Assembly: GCF_000185845.1 (NCBI RefSeq)
Contig: NZ_GL629647.1
Location: 1,259,514 to 1,280,094, forward strand
Source of the DNA: Segatella salivae DSM 15606
GTDB lineage: Bacteria; Bacteroidota; Bacteroidia; Bacteroidales; Bacteroidaceae
Reading direction: 5' to 3'
Length of the DNA: 20,581 nt
The position numbers and the translations under genes were made by a program. Shown one piece after another: positions 14,368-20,581 of the stretch (positions are counted from its first letter, which is position 1; the number at the start of each line of letters is the position of its first letter). Below the pieces are notes generated by a model. That model saw only the letters and a program-made list of their open reading frames with translations, ran no database searches and was not told where the DNA came from.

Positions 14368-15157
14368 CATTTTACATTATAGTTTCTTTCAAAATGCGTT
14401 GCTTGGCGCCTTACTTGCCAGTGTTGTTTGTGGCATAGTAGGCACTTATATCGTAACCCGTCGCTTGGTATTCATTAGTGGTGGCATCACACATGCATCG
14501 TTTGGAGGCATTGGTTTGGGTGTACTAATGGGCATAAATCCCATTCTTTCGGCCATGATTTTTGCCGTATTGAGCGCCTTTGGGGTTGAATGGATGTCGC
14601 GAAAAGGTGCAGTTCGCGAGGACTCCGCTATTGCAATGTTCTGGACTTTCGGTATGAGTGTGGGCATCATTTGCTGCTTTTTATCTCCCGGTTTCATGCC
14701 CGATTTGCCATCGTTCCTGTTTGGAAGCATCCTGACAATAGGCACATTAGACCTTTGTTTGCTTGGCGTGCTCTCGGTAATTGTTATCCTTTGCATGGTC
14801 TTCTTCTACAGAGAAGTGCTCAGTGTGGCTTTCGATCGCACGTTTGCAGAGTCACAAGGGCTGCCCGTTCGATGGATAGAATATGGCATGATGGCATTAA
14901 TTGCGTTGACGATAGTATCTACTTTGCGCATGGTGGGTATCGTTTTAGCCCTCAGTTTGCTTACAATTCCACAGATGACTGCCAATCTTTTCACGCTGAA
15001 CTATAAGCGGATGATGTTCCTTTCGATTGTTATTGGGTGGGCAGATTGTTTATTTGGTCTTGCCATGAGCTATTGGTTGAATGTTCCTTCGGGTGCATCC
15101 ATCATCTTTTTCAGTATCATTGTCTATGCCATTGCAAAGTTGTTGTTAAGAAAGTGA
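14360..15157 (+). CDS. ABC-3 family metal (Zn/Mn/Fe) transporter permease
   Basis: 265 residues of inner-membrane protein with about 8 hydrophobic segments. Family marks: QNALLGALLASVVCGIVGTY, VTRRLVFISGGITHASFGGIGLG (the conserved S/T-H-A-x-x-G region of ZnuB/MntB/SitC permeases), FDRTFAESQG (cytoplasmic coupling loop) and RMVGIVLALSLLTIPQMTANL. Permeases of this kind need an ATP-binding subunit and a periplasmic metal-binding lipoprotein, and neither is in the window. Metal specificity (zinc versus manganese) cannot be assigned. The ATG lies inside the end of the four-cysteine gene and the TGA overlaps the GTG of porW. Confidence 0.88.
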   Translation: MIDILHYSFFQNALLGALLASVVCGIVGTYIVTRRLVFISGGITHASFGGIGLGVLMGINPILSAMIFAVLSAFGVEWMSRKGAVREDSAIAMFWTFGMSVGIICCFLSPGFMPDLPSFLFGSILTIGTLDLCLLGVLSVIVILCMVFFYREVLSVAFDRTFAESQGLPVRWIEYGMMALIALTIVSTLRMVGIVLALSLLTIPQMTANLFTLNYKRMMFLSIVIGWADCLFGLAMSYWLNVPSGASIIFFSIIVYAIAKLLLRK

Positions 15158-18100
15158 AGCATTTTGCACCATATTCCATTATCCTTTGTCTCGTTGTTAC
15201 GATGCTTTGTTGTTGTTCAACGCCGCAAAACACGGCGCGAACCAGGTGGTGGCAGGCTTTCAACACACGCTATAATGTTTATTATAACGGTTCAATGGCT
15301 TACATAGATGGGGCATTAGAGCGTGAGAAAGGCAACAAAGATAACTTCACAGAGATGCTTCCTTTGTACACAATAGGCAACAAAACAAGTCGTGGTTTGG
15401 GGCAAGCTGGCTTCGAAAAAGCAATAGAAAAGTGTGAGAAAGCAATCAAACTACACAGCATTAGGCGTCATCCCGTGTGGGATAAAGACCGAAAGAAGAC
15501 CGCCGAAGATATTGAATGGCTCAACCGAAAGGAGTATAATCCGTTCATGTGGAAGGTCTGGTTGCTCATGGGTAGAGCCCAATTCCATGAAGGAAAGTTT
15601 GAAGATGCAATCTCAACCTTTGCATATATGAGCCGACTTTACGCCACTCAACCTGCTATTTACCAACGAGCGCAGGCATGGTTAGCTAAGAGTTACATCG
15701 AAGCGGGATGGCAATATGAAGCTGAAGACGTGCTACGTAACATGCAACGAGATTCTATTTATTGGACGGCTAAAAAGGAATGGGATTATACTTACGCTGA
15801 TTATTATATTCATATCGGGGATTATCATAAGGCCATCCCCTATCTTCAACGCGTCATTAGCCATGAGATGAGACGCATACAAAAGGCGCGTGAGTGGTTT
15901 CTTTTAGGGCAATTGTTCAACGAAACAGGTCAAAAGGCAGAAGCTTATAAGGCATTTCAGCATGTGGTTAGACTCAATCCACCTTATGATTTGGCTTTTA
16001 ATGCACGCATAGCTATGACAGAAGTGGTCGACGGAAAGCCCAAACAATTGATTGCAAAGCTTCGACACATGGCGTCATCTGACAATAACAAGGAATATTT
16101 AGACCAGGTTTATTACGCCATTGGCAATCTCTTCTTGTCGCAAAATGACACACTTCATGCCATTGGAGCCTATGAAAAAGGCAGTGAACTCAGTACACGT
16201 AACGGCATAGAAAAAGGTGTTTTGCTACTTAAACTCGGTGACCTCTACTGGCAACGGAATAAGTTTGGCGATGCAAAACGATGTTATGATGTGGCCATAG
16301 GACTATTGGATAAGGACCGGAAAGACTATCAACAATTGGCCGAAAGACAACAAGTGCTCGAACAACTTGTACCTTATACCGATGCCGTTGAACTGCAAGA
16401 CTCTCTTCAACTGCTTGCCAAGATGTCGGAACATGACCGAAATGCAGCCATCGACCGCGTGATTTTAGCCCTTAAACGCAAGGAGAAAAAGGCGCAAAAT
16501 GACGTTTCATCTATCGCTAATGGAGGTGAGATGACGGCACAAAATCCTATAAATGCAACCTTCAACACGCCGACTTCGTCAGATAACAATAGTCAACAAG
16601 CCACGTGGTATTTCTATAATCCCATGACCGTTGCACGTGGAAAGGAGATGTTTCAAAGGCGTTGGGGCAAGCGAGATAACATTGATAATTGGCAAAGAAT
16701 CAATAAAACGGTCGTCGCGTTACCAACAAATGATACTGCGGATAGCCTCGAACAGCGAGATGAAACGCCACAAAAAGTGAACGACCCAGCGTCAGATCCT
16801 CACCAAAGAGCATACTATCTGCGCCAGATTCCGTTGACTTCTGCTCAGTTAGCTGCCAGTAACAAGGTGCTCGCTGATGGGCTTTTTCACAGTGGAATCA
16901 TCTTTAAGGATCAGTTAGACAACCTTGATCTCAGTGAGAAAGCATTGCTTCGACTCATCCAACACTATCCAAACTTTGCGCACATTGACGAGGCTTTCTA
17001 TCATCTTTACTTGCTTTATGCAAGGCGAAATGACTTTACACATGCCGAAGAATACCTCACTCGCCTGCGCCGAGAATGTCCAAAGAGCCAATGGACTGCC
17101 TTGCTTAACGACCCCTATTATCAGGAAAATGCGCGTTTCGGAAAGCATATCGAAGACTCACTCTATGCTGTTTCCTACACCGCTTTTAACGAATCACGCT
17201 ATCATGAGGTGTTGGCCAACGCCCAATTGTCGGCAAAACGTTTCCCCAAGGGAGCCAATCGCGATAAATTTTTGTTCCTTTCGGCGCTGAGTAAACTTAA
17301 TGATGGCGATGCAAAAGGATGCTTGCAAGACCTCAATACGCTGCTATCCACGCATCCAGAAAGCCGACTTGGCGAGATGGCGGGCATGATAATCAATGGT
17401 GTAAAGGCTGGAAAGACCTTGCATGGGGCTAAGTTTGACATGACAAATGTATGGAAACGACGCAGTGAAGTGCTCAACGATAGCGACTCGATTCAGTCGA
17501 TTAAGTTCAACACTGAACGCAATGTGGGCTTTGTTTACATGTTGGTTTACCATCCCGATTCCGTCAATGAACATCAACTTCTCTTTGCTTTGGCAAAGTA
17601 TAACTTTACGAGTTATCTTGTCAGAAACTTCGATATACAGATTGAAGACGCACAGGGCATGCACAGAATGATGGTGAAAGGGTTCCAAAACTATGACGAA
17701 GCATTGCAATATGCACGTCAGTTGCATCGCCAACAAAGTATCATGCAGCTCACGAAAAGGGCGCGACCATTTATCATTAGTGAACAAAACATGGAACTCT
17801 TAGGCCGACAATACAGCTACGATGACTATAGTTTGTTCTATCAAAAGCATTTCGCACCACTGCGAATCAGTACGCTTCAGCTGCTAACGGAACCTGTTCC
17901 ATCGACAATAATGGCGCCCGAAAAGCCGCAAACTGCCGAGGAAATAGACCGCGAACTCGATCGAATCATTCAGCAGGATAAGGATGTTTATCCCATTGAC
18001 ACGGTGATAACGCCTGCTATAAAGGGGCAAAATGCCGGACAAGGTCAGCCTCAAAAGCAGCCCACCAAACCCGAAAAGGCACATAAACCAGCACCGGTGA

Positions 18101-18177
18101 AGAAGCCGGCAACACCAGTTAAGCCGGTTAAACCGCTTGACTTAGACGATGAATATTATGATTTAGATGGATTCTAA
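15154..18177 (+). CDS. porW: T9SS periplasmic TPR lipoprotein PorW/SprE
   Basis: 1007 residues. PorW/SprE is a lipoprotein needed for type IX secretion and, in gliding species, motility; it is reported to link the PorK/PorN ring with the outer-membrane translocon. I choose the GTG at 15154, which overlaps the permease TGA (GTGA) and gives a lipoprotein signal (KHFAPYSIILCLVVTMLCCCS, cysteines 19-21); an upstream start at 15037 would lie inside the permease gene. After the Cys comes TPQNTARTRWWQAFNTRYNVYYNG, the typical N-terminal region of this family (quoted in part: NTRYNVYYNG). Many TPR-like helical pairs follow (LMGRAQFHEGKFEDAISTFA; FNETGQKAEAYKAFQHVVRL; IGAYEKGSELS). A Ser/Asn/Thr-rich linker lies at about 447-486, a second helical repeat region at about 550-780, a Pro/Lys/Gln-rich stretch at about 955-993, and an acidic end (DLDDEYYDLDGF). 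Confidence 0.75.
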   Translation: MKHFAPYSIILCLVVTMLCCCSTPQNTARTRWWQAFNTRYNVYYNGSMAYIDGALEREKGNKDNFTEMLPLYTIGNKTSRGLGQAGFEKAIEKCEKAIKLHSIRRHPVWDKDRKKTAEDIEWLNRKEYNPFMWKVWLLMGRAQFHEGKFEDAISTFAYMSRLYATQPAIYQRAQAWLAKSYIEAGWQYEAEDVLRNMQRDSIYWTAKKEWDYTYADYYIHIGDYHKAIPYLQRVISHEMRRIQKAREWFLLGQLFNETGQKAEAYKAFQHVVRLNPPYDLAFNARIAMTEVVDGKPKQLIAKLRHMASSDNNKEYLDQVYYAIGNLFLSQNDTLHAIGAYEKGSELSTRNGIEKGVLLLKLGDLYWQRNKFGDAKRCYDVAIGLLDKDRKDYQQLAERQQVLEQLVPYTDAVELQDSLQLLAKMSEHDRNAAIDRVILALKRKEKKAQNDVSSIANGGEMTAQNPINATFNTPTSSDNNSQQATWYFYNPMTVARGKEMFQRRWGKRDNIDNWQRINKTVVALPTNDTADSLEQRDETPQKVNDPASDPHQRAYYLRQIPLTSAQLAASNKVLADGLFHSGIIFKDQLDNLDLSEKALLRLIQHYPNFAHIDEAFYHLYLLYARRNDFTHAEEYLTRLRRECPKSQWTALLNDPYYQENARFGKHIEDSLYAVSYTAFNESRYHEVLANAQLSAKRFPKGANRDKFLFLSALSKLNDGDAKGCLQDLNTLLSTHPESRLGEMAGMIINGVKAGKTLHGAKFDMTNVWKRRSEVLNDSDSIQSIKFNTERNVGFVYMLVYHPDSVNEHQLLFALAKYNFTSYLVRNFDIQIEDAQGMHRMMVKGFQNYDEALQYARQLHRQQSIMQLTKRARPFIISEQNMELLGRQYSYDDYSLFYQKHFAPLRISTLQLLTEPVPSTIMAPEKPQTAEEIDRELDRIIQQDKDVYPIDTVITPAIKGQNAGQGQPQKQPTKPEKAHKPAPVKKPATPVKPVKPLDLDDEYYDLDGF

Positions 18178-18179
18178 CT

Positions 18180-19739
18180 ATGAGTAATGGAAAATTATTG
18201 TGGGTAGATGACGAGATAGATCTATTGAAAGGTCACATCATCTTTCTCGAAAAGAAAGGTTATCACGTAGTAACGATGAGCAATGGTGTTGATGCTATTG
18301 AGCTTTGTCGTAAGGAATCGTTTGACCTTATCTTGCTCGATGAGATGATGCCAGGCCTTACTGGCATCGAAACGCTACAGAGAATAAAAGACATTCTGCC
18401 TGAAACGCCTGTGGTAATGGTAACAAAGAGCGAGGAAGAAGATATCATGAATCAGGCTATTGGGCGTAAGATTGCCGACTATTTAATAAAGCCTGTAAAC
18501 CCTAATCAGATTCTAATTGCGCTGAAAAAGAATATTCATCATCGCGACATTATAAACGAAGTGACGCAAAGCGGCTATCAACAAGACTTTCAAAAGATTG
18601 CACTTCAAATTGCAGATTGCAAGCGTTGGAGTGACTGGATGGCCGTTTATCGGAGATTAGTGAAGTGGGAATTAGAGCTAAGTACAGCCGAAAACCACAT
18701 GACAGAGGTGCTACAGACGCAAAAAGCTGACGCTAACCATGGCTTTGCCAAGTACATTAAACAGCATTACTTAGCTTGGATGAGTGGAGAAGAAGACCGT
18801 CCTTTGATGAGCAATGAGGTCTTTAAGCGTGTGGTTTTCCCGCTCTTGGATAAGCAAGAAAAGGTATTTTTGCTTGTGATTGATAACTTTAGGTATGACC
18901 AATGGCGTGTATTGGCTGCCGAACTTGCCGAGAGTTACGACATCGAAGAACAGCTTTACATGAGTATTTTGCCTACCGCTACCCAATATGCGCGCAACAG
19001 TTTATTCAGCGGTTTGATGCCCGACGAGATTCAACGGCTTTTCCCTGACCTTTGGGTGGATGAGGAAGAGGCCGATGGAAAGAATCTACATGAAGAGGCA
19101 TTGATAGCAGGTTTGCTTGCGCGTTACCGCAGAAAACATCGCTTTAGCTATCATAAGATTAGCGAATCTCAGTCGATTGATCAGCTGTTGAGCCACTTTT
19201 CAGAACTTCAACACAATGATTTCAACGTGTTAGTCGTTAACTTTATTGACATGCTTTCACATGCACGCACCGAGTCACGCATGGTGCGTGAGTTGGCAAA
19301 CAATGAGTGCGCATACCGCAGTATCACACAAAGTTGGTTGCGATATTCGGGAATTGCCGAGCTGTTTCGCCTGCTCAGCCGCACCAATTGTCGTGTGATT
19401 GTCACCACAGACCATGGGAGTATTCGCGCCAATCGGCCGATAAAGATTGTTGGAGACCGCAATACAAACACGAATTTACGCTATAAGTTGGGCAAGAATC
19501 TTAACTATGAATCGCGTCAAGTGTTTGAAATCAGCAAACCACACGAGGCACATCTGCCTGCGCCCAACCTCTCAACATCGTATGTTTTCGCCCTTGGCGA
19601 TACGTTCTTTGCCTATCCCAACAACTACAACTATTATGTGTCATACTATAAAGACACGTTTCAACATGGTGGCGTTTCAATGGAAGAGATGCTTATTCCG
19701 ATAGGCGTGATGCGGGGAAAGGCAACAGAAAATATTTAG
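18180..19739 (+). CDS. porX: T9SS response regulator with PglZ domain, PorX
   Basis: 519 residues, cytoplasmic. PorX is the response regulator partner of the PorY histidine kinase; it controls T9SS gene expression (with the sigma factor SigP in Porphyromonas) and contacts the PorL motor protein. Residues 1-125 are a receiver domain: D10-D11, phosphoacceptor D54 in ILLDEMMPG, T82 and K104 (IKP). A helical linker follows, then a PglZ/alkaline-phosphatase-like domain from about 200: VIDNFRYDQW (D235, metal), TATQYARNSLF (T266/T268, likely nucleophile region), VNFIDMLSHARTES, TTDHGSIRAN (D411-H412) and FQHGGVSMEEM (H496). All metal-ligand stations look intact, so phosphodiesterase activity is plausible. 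Length matches the family closely. It starts 2 bp after the porW stop, so the two are certainly one transcript. Confidence 0.92.
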   Translation: MSNGKLLWVDDEIDLLKGHIIFLEKKGYHVVTMSNGVDAIELCRKESFDLILLDEMMPGLTGIETLQRIKDILPETPVVMVTKSEEEDIMNQAIGRKIADYLIKPVNPNQILIALKKNIHHRDIINEVTQSGYQQDFQKIALQIADCKRWSDWMAVYRRLVKWELELSTAENHMTEVLQTQKADANHGFAKYIKQHYLAWMSGEEDRPLMSNEVFKRVVFPLLDKQEKVFLLVIDNFRYDQWRVLAAELAESYDIEEQLYMSILPTATQYARNSLFSGLMPDEIQRLFPDLWVDEEEADGKNLHEEALIAGLLARYRRKHRFSYHKISESQSIDQLLSHFSELQHNDFNVLVVNFIDMLSHARTESRMVRELANNECAYRSITQSWLRYSGIAELFRLLSRTNCRVIVTTDHGSIRANRPIKIVGDRNTNTNLRYKLGKNLNYESRQVFEISKPHEAHLPAPNLSTSYVFALGDTFFAYPNNYNYYVSYYKDTFQHGGVSMEEMLIPIGVMRGKATENI

Positions 19740-19752
19740 AAATAAAATTCAT

Positions 19753-19780
19753 GAGAATCTTCTCTGCATGCTTTGGCATG
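19753..19780 (+). other. Two small hairpins between porX and tsaE
   Basis: GAGAA/TTCTC (19753-19764, 2-base loop) and CATGC/GCATG (19767-19771 and 19776-19780, 4-base loop) sit in the 68-base gap. No T-run follows, so partial termination or an mRNA processing site is as likely as nothing. Confidence 0.35.
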
Positions 19781-19807
19781 ACAAAAGGAGATTAAAAAGT
19801 AAACAAT

Positions 19808-20218
19808 ATGGAAATAAAAATCAAATCATTAGACAACATCCGTGAGGCCGCTAAAGCCTTTTTGGATGGTATGGGAACGGGTAAAGTCTTCGCGTTCTAT
19901 GGCAAGATGGGCGCAGGAAAGACTACTTTCATCAAAGCAATCTGCGAAGAATTGGGAGTGACCGATGTGATTACATCGCCTACTTTCGCTCTTGTCAACG
20001 AGTATACTGCGGCAGATGGCAGTCCCATTTATCATTTCGACTTCTACCGAATCAAGAAACTTGACGAGGTGTATGACATGGGATATGAAGATTATTTCTA
20101 TGGAGGTAGCCTCTGTTTCCTTGAATGGCCCGAGCTTATTGAAGAGATATTGCCCGAAGATGTGACTAAAGTCACGATTACAGAAGAGGCTGATGGCAGC
20201 CGAAAGGTTGTGTGGTAA
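19808..20218 (+). CDS. tsaE: tRNA t6A biosynthesis ATPase TsaE
   Basis: 136 residues, cytoplasmic. TsaE works with TsaB and TsaD in forming N6-threonylcarbamoyladenosine at position 37 of ANN-decoding tRNAs. Seen: Walker A GKMGAGKTTFIK (32-43), TSPTFALVNEY (switch region, T56-F60), YHFDFYRIKKLDE (D78, Walker B-like) and CFLEWPELIEEILPED. Length is within the normal 135-160 range. It follows porX by 68 bp on the same strand; an AAGGAG lies 18 bases before the ATG, too far to act as a normal ribosome binding site. In several Bacteroidetes genomes tsaE and porX adjoin, as far as I remember. Confidence 0.93.
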   Translation: MEIKIKSLDNIREAAKAFLDGMGTGKVFAFYGKMGAGKTTFIKAICEELGVTDVITSPTFALVNEYTAADGSPIYHFDFYRIKKLDEVYDMGYEDYFYGGSLCFLEWPELIEEILPEDVTKVTITEEADGSRKVVW

Positions 20219-20255
20219 GGCGCTATGACCATGTGCCCAACGCCATGATGTGAGT

Positions 20256-20302
20256 GGACATGGGATGCAAATCTTTCTTGTTTGCATCCTGTGTCCTCTC
20301 GT
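20256..20302 (+). terminator. Terminator hairpin closing the aroA-tsaE gene run
   Basis: GGACA-TG-GGATGCAAA (20256-20271) pairs with TTTGCATCC-TG-TGTCC (20281-20296): 14 Watson-Crick pairs plus two G-T wobbles, loop of 9. It begins 37 bases past the tsaE stop. The tail (TCTCGTCTTAT) is only moderately T-rich. Confidence 0.7.
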
Positions 20303-20581
20303 CTTATAGCACAAGCTACGGCGTTTTTAACTTAGAAATACAGGCTGTGGAATCCTATTCTTGTAAAGTTTATTCGTCGTTTTTTAACCTTTCAAGATAC
20401 GACCAAATAGAAATTTGAACGCCCTTTGAATGCTTGTTTTTCATGTTTTTAAGATGATTGTTGCATGAAAACCAAGAGACAACAATGTAATCTCATGCAG
20501 ATTACACGATGAAGTCAGGCATTTCGTCTTATGAAATGAAGCATATTATGGCCTTATTTCATACAGATTACACGATATTTT
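20303..20581. other. Gene-free end of the window with a repeat element
   Basis: No ORF seen. It holds the dispersed element copy B (20486-20544) and a 20-bp direct repeat; the repeat may continue past the window edge. The stretch 20303-20485 shows nothing I can name. Confidence 0.5.
20486..20576. repeat. Dispersed intergenic element, copy B, with internal 20-bp direct repeat
   Basis: TGTAATCT-CATGC-AGATTACA (20486-20506) is a perfect 8-bp inverted repeat. TCTCATGCAGATTACACGAT (20491-20510) recurs as TTTCATACAGATTACACGAT (20557-20576), 18 of 20 identical, 66 bases apart. ATGAAATGAAGCAT at 20531-20544 matches copy A at the same spacing. Confidence 0.7.

Noticed and set aside
15037..15153. N-terminal extension of the PorW reading frame
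   Set aside because: It lies wholly inside the permease gene, is cysteine-rich nonsense, and the GTG at 15154 gives a proper lipoprotein signal and a GTGA joint.
17344..17787. Antisense ORF of 147 codons inside porW
   Set aside because: No start signals or motifs; the sense frame is clearly coding.

Overview
The window looks like a chromosome segment of a Bacteroidetes (Bacteroidota) organism, most likely Prevotella or a close relative. The evidence is the type IX secretion (T9SS) genes porW and porX, Bacteroidetes-type promoter boxes (TTTG / TAnnTTTG), weak or absent Shine-Dalgarno sites, moderate G+C, lipoproteins with an acidic surface-export signal, and a pectate lyase of the form common in gut and oral Bacteroidales. 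The genus is inferred, not proven.

Layout. 1-71 is the end of a small 2[4Fe-4S]-type ferredoxin, followed by a strong terminator. 130-1020 is a long AT-rich intergenic region with a perfect 14-bp palindrome of LacI-operator type and a promoter -7 box. 1021-5436 is one very large secreted pectinase: pectate lyase (PL1), a calcium-site linker, several beta-sandwich-like modules, a pectin methylesterase (CE8), an FN3-like module and a T9SS-like C-terminal tail. 5677-6643 is a small lipoprotein plus a small outer-membrane beta-barrel. 7206-8405 is an FHS/FucP-type sugar permease, and 8624-9634 a class II fructose-bisphosphate aldolase. 9702-9873 holds a 22-bp tandem repeat in the gap between convergent genes. 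9953-10624 (minus) is a second beta-barrel-like protein. 11353-12615 (minus) is a tandem pair of deoxynucleoside kinases.

12746-18177 is a tightly packed plus-strand operon with overlapping or near-touching genes: aroA, a four-cysteine membrane-anchored protein, an ABC-3 type Zn/Mn permease and porW; porX follows 2 bp later and tsaE 68 bp after that. A hairpin terminator at 20256-20296 closes it.

How the parts connect. The pectinase appears to be a cargo of the T9SS, whose periplasmic lipoprotein (PorW) and cytoplasmic response regulator/PglZ enzyme (PorX) are encoded about 10 kb away. The sugar permease and aldolase could feed sugars into glycolysis, but no pectin oligosaccharide uptake genes (susC/susD) are seen here.

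The less explained material is in the intergenic DNA: a dispersed element present at about 10.93 kb and 20.49 kb with identical internal spacing (and a weaker relative at about 0.31 kb), a second intergenic repeat shared between about 0.77 kb and 11.09 kb, a cluster of competing hairpin arms at 6798-6877, and the 22-bp tandem repeat.
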